Below are positions 1-6,882 of a stretch of 10,906 bases of DNA, one piece after another. A program made the translations under genes and the position numbers. This DNA is from an uncultured Eubacteriales bacterium (lineage in GTDB: Bacteria > Bacillota > Clostridia > Lachnospirales > Anaerotignaceae), in the NCBI GenBank assembly GCA_900546215.1, contig URCD01000082.1, positions 1 to 10,906 on the forward strand, in the 5' to 3' direction. Below the pieces are notes generated by a model that saw only the letters and a program-made list of their open reading frames with translations, was not told where the DNA came from and ran no database searches. The first letter of the stretch is position 1, and the number at the start of each line of letters is the position of its first letter.

Positions 1-144
1 CTAAGATTTGGCATCAACGGCGGCGGAAATGAAAAAACCCAAAAAGAAGTGGCGGATATGCTCGGAATTTCACAATCCTACATATCTCGTCTTGAAAAGA
101 AGATAATATCAAGACTAAAAAAAGAAATGAATAAATTTACATAA
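1..144 (+). CDS. sigE: RNA polymerase sporulation sigma factor, SigE-like (3' end only)
   Basis: Reading from base 1 gives 47 residues ending in TAA at 142-144; the start lies outside the window. The visible part is the sigma-70 region 4.2 helix-turn-helix: a GG-rich turn, then TQKEVADMLGISQSYISRLE and a basic tail. This DNA-binding segment recognises the -35 promoter element. As I recall the families, the SQSYISRLEKKII wording fits SigE, the early mother-cell sporulation sigma factor, better than SigK (usually SRSYVSRIEK) or SigG (SQAQVSRLEK). The next gene, 14 bases downstream, encodes a spore-cortex type hydrolase, and in Bacillus subtilis its relative yaaH is in the SigE regulon, which supports the call. 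With only the C-terminus visible, another sporulation sigma factor cannot be fully excluded. Confidence 0.75.
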   Translation, partial: LRFGINGGGNEKTQKEVADMLGISQSYISRLEKKIISRLKKEMNKFT

Positions 145-158
145 TTTAGGAGGATAGT

Positions 159-1436
159 ATGCTTATTCATGTTGTAAAAACAGGTGAAACGATATATTCT
201 ATCGCGGAATATTATGGTGTCAGCGCTGACAGCATAGTTGTGAACAACCAGCTCCAAAATCCAAATAACTTAGTTATTGGGCAGACATTGGTAATACTGT
301 ATCCTAAGACTATATACACGGTTACAACAGGTGATACTCTGAATTCCATATCGGAAAAAACAGGTGTTCCGGTAAAAACCTTAAGGAGAAATAATCCTGT
401 ACTTAACAGTGGATTATACATATATCCTGGACAGACAATCGTCCTTGAATATGAACAGGAGAAGATAGGAAACCTTGATGTCAACGGCTATGCTTATACC
501 TACATTAATGATGACATACTAGCCAGCTGTCTTCCGTATCTGACATATATCAGTATATTTTCATATGGACTTAGTCCCGACGGGGGACTGATATATGCGG
601 ACGATGAAAGACTCTTAAGATATGCCGCTGAATATGGAGTTAAGGCAATTTTGGTACTGACTTCCCTTACAGAGAGCGGTACCTTCAGCAGTGAGAACGT
701 GTCGGCGTTTTTAGAAAGTTATGAAGCGCAGACCAGATTTATAGAAAATATAATTCCGCTCCTAAAGCAGAAGGGCTATTATGGAGTCGATATAGACTTT
801 GAATTCATTCCGCCTCAATATTCTGAGGTGTTTGCAGATTTTATTGGAAGATTAGCCGACGAATTGAATGCTGAGGGGATGATCCTGTTTACGGCGCTTG
901 CGCCAAAAATTTCTGCTGACCAGCCCGGACTTCTTTATGAAGGGCACAATTACAGGCTATTAGGAGAGGCAAGCAATTATGTGCTGGTTATGACCTATGA
1001 GTGGGGATATACCTATGGGCCGCCTATGGCCGTGGCTCCGATAAACAGTGTCAGAAGAGTGCTTGATTATGCCATAACTGAAATAGACCCTCAGAAAATA
1101 TTTATGGGGATACCAAACTACGGGTATGTTTGGACACTGCCGTTTGTTCAAGGTGAGTCAAAGGCTACATCAATATCTAATTATGAAGCCGTTGATTTAG
1201 CCGCTGAATTTGGATCAGAGATAAAATTTGACGAGACTGCTCAGTCTCCGACATTTATGTATGACAACGGTCAAATGAATGAAGTTTGGTTCGAGGATGC
1301 CAGAAGTATACAGACAAAACTTCTTACAGCATTTGAGTATGGCTTTAAAGGAGTGAGCTATTGGAACCTGATGAGATATTTTCCACAAAATTGGCTTGTT
1401 TTAAACGCATTGTTTAACATAAATTCAATAAATTAA
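159..1436 (+). CDS. sleL: Spore cortex-lytic enzyme SleL/YaaH-like: two LysM domains plus GH18 hydrolase domain
   Basis: A 425-residue protein. LysM domain 1 covers about residues 3-47 (HVVKTGETIYSIA) and LysM 2 about 52-96 (YTVTTGDTLNSIS); both bind peptidoglycan glycan. A glycoside hydrolase family 18 barrel follows from about 108 to the end, with the DxDxE catalytic motif as D211-I-D213-F-E215; E215 is the expected acid/base. There is no signal peptide, as in B. cereus SleL and B. subtilis YaaH (each about 430 residues), which are made in the mother cell and deposited in the forming spore. These are N-acetylglucosaminidases that trim cortex fragments at germination. The start is set by TTAGGAGGA at 146-154, just before ATG 159. 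It lies 14 bases after the sigE-like stop, so it could be read through from it or from an internal sporulation promoter. Family assignment is firm; the exact physiological role is inferred. Confidence 0.88.
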   Translation: MLIHVVKTGETIYSIAEYYGVSADSIVVNNQLQNPNNLVIGQTLVILYPKTIYTVTTGDTLNSISEKTGVPVKTLRRNNPVLNSGLYIYPGQTIVLEYEQEKIGNLDVNGYAYTYINDDILASCLPYLTYISIFSYGLSPDGGLIYADDERLLRYAAEYGVKAILVLTSLTESGTFSSENVSAFLESYEAQTRFIENIIPLLKQKGYYGVDIDFEFIPPQYSEVFADFIGRLADELNAEGMILFTALAPKISADQPGLLYEGHNYRLLGEASNYVLVMTYEWGYTYGPPMAVAPINSVRRVLDYAITEIDPQKIFMGIPNYGYVWTLPFVQGESKATSISNYEAVDLAAEFGSEIKFDETAQSPTFMYDNGQMNEVWFEDARSIQTKLLTAFEYGFKGVSYWNLMRYFPQNWLVLNALFNINSIN

Positions 1437-1631
1437 AATTCCATTAATTTGGATAGTGTGTTATGTTAAAAATAACGAAAATAAAACGGTCCTATATCTA
1501 TATTGCATAATACAATAGTCAGAACAACTACTTTATATGCAATGTTTTTGTTATAAAGTTTTAATTGCTCTTTTTTTTGTACAAATAAAATATACAAATG
1601 ACGGGAGGGCTGTAATATATAGCTAAAAACA
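1437..1631. other. AT-rich intergenic stretch between sporulation gene and nucleoside operon
   Basis: No credible ORF with a ribosome binding site is present. It contains two mutually exclusive inverted repeats: ATTGCATA 1502-1509 with TATGCAAT 1536-1543, and ACTTTATA 1530-1537 with TATAAAGT 1552-1559. An eight-T run lies at 1571-1578. It was checked by eye for a purine riboswitch, since such elements often precede nucleoside transport genes, and none of the conserved core was found. The 3' part (1590-1631) holds nothing I can name. Confidence 0.5.
1530..1578 (+). terminator. Possible weak terminator after sleL
   Basis: An 8-bp perfect inverted repeat (1530-1537 / 1552-1559, 14-base loop) is followed 11 bases later by GCTC and eight T residues (1571-1578). 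The stem is AT-rich and does not abut the T-run, so this is a poor match to a classical intrinsic terminator. It is listed because something should stop sporulation-gene transcription before the nucleoside operon promoter. Confidence 0.3.
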
Positions 1632-1660
1632 TTGACAATTTATCTCATTTACTATAAAAT
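1632..1660 (+). promoter_or_regulatory. Sigma-A type promoter of the nucleoside lipoprotein gene
   Basis: A perfect -35 TTGACA (1632-1637) is separated by 17 bases from TAAAAT (1655-1660), which matches 5 of 6 of the -10 consensus. Predicted transcription start is near 1667, giving a leader of about 75 bases before ATG 1743. An imperfect hairpin (core AGTCGA 1669-1674 with TCGACT 1694-1699) begins at the predicted start and could be an operator or an mRNA-stabilising 5' stem. Confidence 0.7.
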
Positions 1661-1742
1661 ATATTCATAGTCGAAGGATAGATTTACTGTCGCTCGACTG
1701 TCAAAAATTTAGTTAACACTAGAAGAGAAAGGGAGAAGAGAC

Positions 1743-2882
1743 ATGAAGAAATTTATTTCATTAGCTCTCGCATCTGTTATGGTTGTCGCAATGGCAGCAG
1801 GCTGCTCATCATCAAAAGAACCTGCAGAGACAAACAAAACTGAAACAGAAGGCGAAGGCGAAGGCACAGAAGGAAAAGTCTATAACGTATGTAACCTTGT
1901 AAATGGTAACCTTGGTGATAAGTCATTCTTTGACTCAGCTGAGTCCGGATTACAGGAACTTCAGGACGCAGGACGTATCACACATACTACAATTGAAATG
2001 GGCGGTTCGACAGAGGACCAGGCTAAATGGCAGAGCTACCTTGAAGAGGTTTCCGCATCAGGTGAATATGATGTTATCATTTGCGGTACATATCAGATGC
2101 CCGATTATCTTAAAAATGTAGCTGAAATGTATCCTGACCAGAAATATATCATCTATGATGATACAACTTATCAGATGGATAACGTTGTAAACTTAAGCTA
2201 CAAGCAGAACGATTTGGGTTACCTTGTTGGTGTATTCGCAGGATCATTAACAACAGATACATCATTCGCTAATATTAACGAAGACAATGTTATCGGTTTC
2301 GTTGGCGGAGTTGACAGCCCTGTTATCAATGACTTCTTATATGGATACATTTTAGGAGCTCAGTCTGTTAACCCTGATGTAAAGGTTGACACAAGATATG
2401 TAGGAAACTACATTGACCCTGCAAAAGGAAAAGAACTTGCTGAATCAATGATTAATGACAATAAGTGCGATATCGTTTGGGGTGTTGCAGGCAACTCAGG
2501 AAATGGTGCTGCAGAGGCTGCTCAGGAAACTGGAAAAGCTTACTTCATCGGTGTTGACTCTGACCAGGAACAGACATTATCAACAGAGCTTGCTGCTATT
2601 ACTTTAACTTCAGGCCTTAAAAATGTTGGTCAGTCACTTGTATGGGTATTTGATGAACTTGACGCTGGAAATGAATACTGGGGTCAGCATGTAACTCTTG
2701 GTATTAATGAAGGCGGCGTTGGTATCGTTACAGATAAGAACTTTACAACAACTCCTCAGGCTGTACAGGATGCAGTTAATAAAGCAATCGAAGAAGTATC
2801 TTCAGGCGCAGTTACAGTTCCTTCAGCTATCGGTGATGAGTCAGGTGCTGTTGAACAGTTAAGAGAATCAGTTAAACCCTAA
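1743..2882 (+). CDS. nupN: BMP/PnrA-family nucleoside-binding lipoprotein of an ABC transporter
   Basis: A 379-residue extracytoplasmic substrate-binding lipoprotein. The N-terminus is a type II signal peptide (MKK, hydrophobic core, lipobox AAGC with Cys21 as the lipidated residue), followed by a Glu/Gly-rich linker encoded partly by three tandem GAAGGC units (1848-1865). The BMP domain (PF02608 type) follows, with family signatures GDKSFFDS at 58-65, GFVGGVDSPV starting at 185, GNSGNG at 250-255 and GVDSDQ at 270-275. Relatives such as PnrA/TmpC and B. subtilis NupN bind purine nucleosides, and the hydrolase genes downstream agree with a nucleoside ligand; which nucleoside cannot be read. 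GGGAG at 1731-1735 precedes the ATG. It has its own strong promoter and is followed by a terminator, an arrangement that would make the binding protein in excess over the membrane components. Confidence 0.9.
   Translation: MKKFISLALASVMVVAMAAGCSSSKEPAETNKTETEGEGEGTEGKVYNVCNLVNGNLGDKSFFDSAESGLQELQDAGRITHTTIEMGGSTEDQAKWQSYLEEVSASGEYDVIICGTYQMPDYLKNVAEMYPDQKYIIYDDTTYQMDNVVNLSYKQNDLGYLVGVFAGSLTTDTSFANINEDNVIGFVGGVDSPVINDFLYGYILGAQSVNPDVKVDTRYVGNYIDPAKGKELAESMINDNKCDIVWGVAGNSGNGAAEAAQETGKAYFIGVDSDQEQTLSTELAAITLTSGLKNVGQSLVWVFDELDAGNEYWGQHVTLGINEGGVGIVTDKNFTTTPQAVQDAVNKAIEEVSSGAVTVPSAIGDESGAVEQLRESVKP
1848..1865 (+). repeat. Three tandem GAAGGC hexamers in the lipoprotein linker
   Basis: Three exact copies of GAAGGC encode the alternating Glu-Gly stretch between the lipid anchor and the binding domain. 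Such a short in-frame hexamer array can change length without breaking the reading frame; it probably affects only the length of a flexible acidic tether. Confidence 0.7.
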
Positions 2883-2904
2883 TTGATTTTATAATAAAAC
2901 ACAA

Positions 2905-2935
2905 TAAGGGGAGCAAAAGCTCCCCTTAATTTATT
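2905..2935 (+). terminator. Intrinsic terminator / attenuator after the lipoprotein gene
   Basis: A perfect 10-bp stem (TAAGGGGAGC 2905-2914, reverse complement GCTCCCCTTA 2919-2928) closes an AAAA tetraloop and is followed by ATTTATT. The stem is strong but the U-tract is short and interrupted, so partial read-through into the transporter genes is likely. Placed between a binding-protein gene and its ATPase gene, it fits differential expression of one operon. Confidence 0.8.
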
Positions 2936-2962
2936 AAAGCCTTAAATAAAAAAATATTCTAT

Positions 2963-2968
2963 TATAAT
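2963..2968 (+). promoter_or_regulatory. Candidate -10 element for a second promoter before the ATPase gene
   Basis: TATAAT is a perfect -10 hexamer located just after the lipoprotein terminator. The -35 position at 17-base spacing reads CCTTAA, a poor match, so the promoter is weak, activator-dependent or absent. Confidence 0.35.
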
Positions 2969-3181
2969 TTTACGCTTTATGGCGAAAAAAACCGTAACAT
3001 TATGTCGAAAGGTTACATCCGCAAGCATCTGTGCTTTGAAATAATTTTTCATTATCTGAGGGATTATTTGAAGGTACAGTCAATAAGAATGGGCTTTCAA
3101 TATAAAAACTTACTGTTGGATGTATACTCATTTAATCTTTTAAGCATTTGGATTTTGGTGAAGTATGTATCTTGCTTTTAT

Positions 3182-3222
3182 AATAAAAACAAACTTATTT
3201 TTTAAATTGGTTTGTTTTTATT
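3182..3222. repeat. 13-bp perfect inverted repeat just upstream of the ATPase ribosome binding site
   Basis: AATAAAAACAAAC (3182-3194) and its exact reverse complement GTTTGTTTTTATT (3210-3222) are separated by 15 bases. The right arm ends about 30 bases before the AGGAGG. As RNA it would form a long but mostly A-U stem with a U-rich 3' arm; as DNA it has the symmetry expected of a dimeric repressor site. Which of these applies is not decidable here. Confidence 0.7.
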
Positions 3223-3255
3223 CATTATGGCGAACAGTTAAAAACTATGGGAGGT

Positions 3256-3261
3256 AGGAGG
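3256..3261 (+). promoter_or_regulatory. Ribosome binding site that fixes the ATPase start at 3271
   Basis: A perfect AGGAGG lies 9 bases before ATG 3271. An upstream in-frame ATG at 3247 sits before this sequence and has no ribosome binding site of its own, so the eight-residue N-terminal extension (MGGRRSLS) is a reading of the Shine-Dalgarno region rather than protein. Confidence 0.85.
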
Positions 3262-3270
3262 TCTTTGTCT

Positions 3271-4833
3271 ATGGCGGACATCGAATACGTAGTTCAAATG
3301 AAAGGGATAACAAAAGTTTATCCAAACGGAATTGCTGCCAATCAAGGGGTCGATTTCGATGTAAAAAAAGGGGAAATACATGCTTTAATGGGCGAAAACG
3401 GAGCAGGTAAATCTACACTTATGAAAATGCTTTTCGGCCTTGAACAGCCAACAGATGGAGAAATTTTTGTTAATGGAGAAAAAGTAAATTTATCTTCACC
3501 TACAGTGGCCATCTCCAAAGGAATTGGAATGGTACACCAGCACTTTATGCTTGTTCCAAGCCTTACTGTTGCTGAAAATATGGTTTTGGGCATGGAGCCA
3601 AAAAGCAAAGGCTTTATTGACTCTAAAAAGGCTGTTCAGATTACTGAGGAGTATGCTAAAAAGTATAATCTTTATGTAGACCCTAATGCTAAGGTTAGGG
3701 ATATACCAGTAGGTATGAAACAGAAGGTTGAAATACTTAAGGCACTTGTCAGAGGTGCTAAGATACTTATTTTGGACGAGCCTACAGCGGTTCTGACAAC
3801 TCAGGAAACTGCAGAATTATTTAAAGAACTGATTAATCTTAAGGATCAGGGACATACTGTAATTTTTATTTCCCATAAGCTTAATGAGATAAAACAGATA
3901 ACAGACAGACTTACAATTATGCGTGGCGGAAAATCTATGGGAGTATATAATACTGCCGATATTTCTAAGCAGGAGATTTCCAAGCTTATGGTAGGACGTG
4001 ATGTAGTTCTTACAGTTGAAAAGGATAAAGCGCAGCCTACAGATGTGGTATTAAAAGTACGTGATTTGGAATATACAAACGAGTGGAATAAAAAAATGCT
4101 GGACAAGCTTTCTTTTGATGTTCGCAAAGGAGAGATACTTGGTGTTGCCGGAGTTGAAGGAAATGGACAGAGAGAGCTTGTTGACATGCTTTTTAACCTC
4201 AATGTTCCTGATTCAGGCACAGCAACTGTAAATGGAGAGAATATCATTGGAGTATCTCAGAGAAAAATACGTGATATGGGTGTTTCACTTATACCGGAAG
4301 ACCGTATGACATTTGGAATTGCTGGAGCGGGCACAATTGAGGAAAACCTCATCAGCGACAGATGTTCGAAAAAAAGATATAACAATGGACCATTGTTTAA
4401 CATTAAAAATATGCATGAGGACAGCGATAAGCTTATTGAAGATTATACCGTATTATGTAAATCAAGAAAACAGCAGGTTGGGATGCTTTCGGGTGGTAAT
4501 ATCCAGAAGGTTGTAGTTGCACGTGAATTTTCAAGCGAGCCGGGACTTATAATAGCTGACCAGCCTACACGAGGAATTGACGTTGGTGCGACAGAATTTA
4601 TACGTAAAAAACTTGTTGAACTCAGCCGTGAGGGGGCAGCGGTATTACTTGTATCAGCAGACCTTAACGAAGTTATGGAGTTGTCGGACAGTCTTATTGT
4701 AATGGTTAACGGTAAAATAGCCGCATACTTTGATGATACTTCTGTTTTGGATGACACAATAATGGGTGAATATATGCTCGGACTTAAACAGCAGTCTGAT
4801 GAAGAAGTAAGGAGGGTTCAGCATGGAGAATAA
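3271..4833 (+). CDS. nupO: Nucleoside ABC transporter ATP-binding protein (two ABC domains, NupO/RbsA type)
   Basis: A 520-residue ATPase with two tandem ABC domains, as in sugar/nucleoside importers (B. subtilis NupO is about 510 residues). Domain 1 (about 5-240) has Walker A GENGAGKST at 41-49, a divergent signature (VGMKQKVEI), Walker B ILILDEPT with D169/E170 and the H-loop ISHK. Domain 2 (about 255-500) has a degenerate Walker A (GVEGNGQRE, no GKST) from about residue 294, an intact LSGGN signature at 406-410 and Walker B IIADQPT. The asymmetry, one full and one degenerate ATP site, is normal for this family. It energises import by the two permeases encoded next. ATG 3271 is chosen because the AGGAGG lies between it and the upstream ATG 3247. 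Its 3' end overlaps the next gene by 11 bases, implying translational coupling. Confidence 0.93.
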   Translation: MADIEYVVQMKGITKVYPNGIAANQGVDFDVKKGEIHALMGENGAGKSTLMKMLFGLEQPTDGEIFVNGEKVNLSSPTVAISKGIGMVHQHFMLVPSLTVAENMVLGMEPKSKGFIDSKKAVQITEEYAKKYNLYVDPNAKVRDIPVGMKQKVEILKALVRGAKILILDEPTAVLTTQETAELFKELINLKDQGHTVIFISHKLNEIKQITDRLTIMRGGKSMGVYNTADISKQEISKLMVGRDVVLTVEKDKAQPTDVVLKVRDLEYTNEWNKKMLDKLSFDVRKGEILGVAGVEGNGQRELVDMLFNLNVPDSGTATVNGENIIGVSQRKIRDMGVSLIPEDRMTFGIAGAGTIEENLISDRCSKKRYNNGPLFNIKNMHEDSDKLIEDYTVLCKSRKQQVGMLSGGNIQKVVVAREFSSEPGLIIADQPTRGIDVGATEFIRKKLVELSREGAAVLLVSADLNEVMELSDSLIVMVNGKIAAYFDDTSVLDDTIMGEYMLGLKQQSDEEVRRVQHGE

Positions 4834-5926
4834 GCATATGATGGCATTTGAGTTCATTCGTGGACTTGTTGCCATATTAATTGCCATTGCGGTTGCTTTT
4901 ATATTTATTTTTATATGCGCTGACGACCCAGGAAAAGCGCTTGAGTGCCTGCTTGTTAAGCCAATAATAAGCAATGGAGCTCTAAATACTAAGTCTATAT
5001 TAACTATACTTGGACGTACAACTCCTATTATTTTTACTGGCCTTGCTGTTTGTGTTATGTTCTCGGCAAATCAGTTTAACCTTGGGGCTGAAGGTGTTAC
5101 AATGCTCGGCGGCTTTGTAGGCTCCCTTATAGGCATTTATGTACCTATGGCAGCAGGGGTTCATTCATTTGTAGCTATACTTACAGCAGCTGTAGCCGGC
5201 GGCCTTGTAATGCTTATACCTGCTTTGGTTAAGGTTAAGCTAAAGGCCAGCGAGATGGTAACATCACTTATGCTTAACTATGTTATTCTTTATATTGTAC
5301 TGCATTTTCTTAATAACGTGTTTGCAGACAGGTCGAAGGGAGCTACTCAGACATTCCCGTTTGAGCTTACTTCTAAAGTAGGCACCGTTGTTCAAGGGAC
5401 AGAGCTTACTTATGGATTTTTTATTGCTCTTATAGCTGCTGTTATAGTAGCGATCTTTATGTACCGTACAAGATGGGGATATGCAATAAGAATGATTGGT
5501 ATAAATGAATCATTTTCTAAATACTCAGGAATTAAGGTTGGAAGTATAATTATAGTTTCTCAGATTATAGGAGGATTTCTTGCCGGAGCCGGAGGTGCTA
5601 TAGAGGTTCTTGGACGTGATATTACATTCCGTTGGCTTGACCTTCCAGGCTATGGCTGGACAGGCGTTACAGTAGCGATACTGGCAAAAAACAATCCAAT
5701 TATGGTGCCTTTTGCCGCATTGTTTATTGCATATCTTAACAGAGGCTGTGAGCTTATGGCTATTTATGCTGGTGTTCCTGCCGAGATGATAGATATTATA
5801 CAGGCAGTTATATTCCTCTTCTTCGCAGCGGAACAGTTCCTTTCAAGGTATCGTCAGAAACTGGTTGTTAAGGATGCTAAGGATGAAATAATAAGGAAAG
5901 CTGAAATGAAAGGAGAGAACGCATAA
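4823..5926 (+). CDS. nupP: Nucleoside ABC transporter permease 1 (NupP type)
   Basis: A 367-residue polytopic membrane protein of the branched-chain amino acid/ribose/nucleoside permease superfamily (BPD_transp_2). Hydrophobic segments start at residues 11-32 and recur through the protein, with a short cytoplasmic basic C-tail (RYRQKLVVKDAK onward). Family-typical features are FNLGAEGVTMLGGF in the early part, a GINESFSKYSGIKV cytoplasmic loop and AGAGGAIEVLG after it. TAAGGAGGG at 4808-4816 places the start at ATG 4823, inside the end of the ATPase gene. It ends in TAATG shared with the next gene. Together with the second permease it should form the heterodimeric channel for the imported nucleoside. 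Function is by family and operon context; substrate specificity is not visible. Confidence 0.92.
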   Translation: MENKHMMAFEFIRGLVAILIAIAVAFIFIFICADDPGKALECLLVKPIISNGALNTKSILTILGRTTPIIFTGLAVCVMFSANQFNLGAEGVTMLGGFVGSLIGIYVPMAAGVHSFVAILTAAVAGGLVMLIPALVKVKLKASEMVTSLMLNYVILYIVLHFLNNVFADRSKGATQTFPFELTSKVGTVVQGTELTYGFFIALIAAVIVAIFMYRTRWGYAIRMIGINESFSKYSGIKVGSIIIVSQIIGGFLAGAGGAIEVLGRDITFRWLDLPGYGWTGVTVAILAKNNPIMVPFAALFIAYLNRGCELMAIYAGVPAEMIDIIQAVIFLFFAAEQFLSRYRQKLVVKDAKDEIIRKAEMKGENA

Positions 5927-6858
5927 TGTTTGAGCAGTTAATGAACATGATATTTACTGCCAGCTTCGGCTACGCAATTATTCGTATAACATCTCCTATC
6001 CTGTTTGCTGCCCTTGCATCTGTAATTGCTGAAAAGGCCGGCGTTACTAATATCGGTCTTGAGGGTACTATGATGTTCTCCTCATTATTTGGAGTTTTGT
6101 TCGCTTACTGGACAAATAATTGGTTTATAGGAGTGATTGCCGCCATAGTTGTCGGCATGCTTATAGGTCTTCTTATAGGTGTATTTGCGCTTAAGCTTAA
6201 AACAAATATTATATTAGCTGGTACAGCAATTAATATTGCCGGTTCCGGCGGTACTATATTCCTTCTTTATCTTTTCACAGGACTTAGAGGAAATACAGCA
6301 AATCTCACAACTCCTCAAATGCTCACACCTAAAATTAATATTCCTCTTATAAAGGATATTCCGGTGCTTGGAAATATTTTGTCAGGACATTCAATACTGA
6401 CTTATATTTCATTTATTCTTGTTATTGTTGTATGGATTATGCTTTATAAAACGGCGCTTGGACTTCGTATCCGCGCTGTAGGAGAAAATTCAAACGCCGC
6501 CGACTCGGTTGGTGTAAGCGTACTTAGAACACAGTATATAGCTATTATGCTTTCCGGTGCCCTTGCGGGAATAGGCGGAGCATATATGTCAATGTACTAT
6601 TCACAAAGCTGGAATACAGGTATTGTCGCTGGACGAGGATTTATAGCTCTTGCAGCACAGGCAATGGGACAGGGAGAGCCTGTTGGAGCAATGTTTGCTT
6701 CACTGTTGTTTGGATTTGCAAGTGCTCTTGGAAATAAGATGGAAGGGCTTCCAGGATTTTCATCGTATCTTGTCGCTGCAATTCCTTACGCGGTAACAAT
6801 TATAGGATTGGCAATATATGCTGTTACTCAGCTCAAAAAAGCAAAGAAAAAATCATGA
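5926..6858 (+). CDS. nupQ: Nucleoside ABC transporter permease 2 (NupQ type)
   Basis: A 310-residue membrane protein, the second permease of the heterodimer (B. subtilis NupQ is close in length). It shows the family's EKAGVTNIGLEGTMMF segment near residues 36-51, the cytoplasmic AVGENSNAADSVGVSV loop and AGIGGAYMSM, and ends in a lysine-rich cytoplasmic tail. AAAGGAGAG about 10 bases upstream is the ribosome binding site, and the ATG overlaps the preceding stop by one base (TAATG), so the two permeases are probably translated in equal amounts. A 24-base gap separates it from the first hydrolase gene, with no terminator between, so transport and cleavage genes appear to form one transcript. 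Confidence 0.92.
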   Translation: MFEQLMNMIFTASFGYAIIRITSPILFAALASVIAEKAGVTNIGLEGTMMFSSLFGVLFAYWTNNWFIGVIAAIVVGMLIGLLIGVFALKLKTNIILAGTAINIAGSGGTIFLLYLFTGLRGNTANLTTPQMLTPKINIPLIKDIPVLGNILSGHSILTYISFILVIVVWIMLYKTALGLRIRAVGENSNAADSVGVSVLRTQYIAIMLSGALAGIGGAYMSMYYSQSWNTGIVAGRGFIALAAQAMGQGEPVGAMFASLLFGFASALGNKMEGLPGFSSYLVAAIPYAVTIIGLAIYAVTQLKKAKKKS

Positions 6859-6869
6859 GAATTCAGTTT

Positions 6870-6875
6870 GGAGGG
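6870..6875 (+). promoter_or_regulatory. Ribosome binding site that fixes the first hydrolase start at 6883
   Basis: GGAGGG lies 7 bases before ATG 6883. The longer reading would begin at TTG 6868, overlapping this site and lacking one of its own, so the ATG is preferred and the protein begins MKRIPVILDGDPG, as family members do. Confidence 0.85.
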
Positions 6876-6882
6876 TGCTAAA

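Larger units (their letters stand above)
2936..3246 (+). promoter_or_regulatory. Leader region upstream of the ATPase gene, no convincing gene
   Basis: This stretch holds a perfect -10 hexamer TATAAT at 2963-2968 (no good -35 at the right distance), a decamer TTATGGCGAA at 2977-2986 repeated exactly at 3225-3234 and with one change (TTATGTCGAA) at 3000-3009, a small hairpin AAGCA/TGCTT at 3023-3036, and a 13-bp inverted repeat at 3182-3222. If the -10 is used, transcription begins near 2975 and the ATPase mRNA has a leader close to 300 bases long. A 67-codon ORF at 3002-3205 has no ribosome binding site and a low-complexity translation, so I do not call it. No known riboswitch core was recognised. 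Confidence 0.5.

Noticed and set aside
1437..1742. Purine riboswitch upstream of the nucleoside lipoprotein gene
   Set aside because: Expected from context, but the conserved core (TATAATC near one side and GTTTCTACC near the other) was not found by eye here or at 2936-3246.
3002..3205. 67-codon + strand ORF in the leader before the ATPase gene
   Set aside because: No ribosome binding site upstream, translation rich in aromatic and basic residues typical of AT-rich noncoding DNA, and its end overlaps the 13-bp inverted repeat.
3247..3270. Upstream ATG as start of the ATPase gene
   Set aside because: The extension translates the Shine-Dalgarno sequence itself, and the AGGAGG is correctly spaced for ATG 3271.
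4294..4320. Possible loss of function of the ATPase because its second Walker A motif lacks GKST
   Set aside because: A degenerate second ATP site is the normal state in the RbsA/NupO family.
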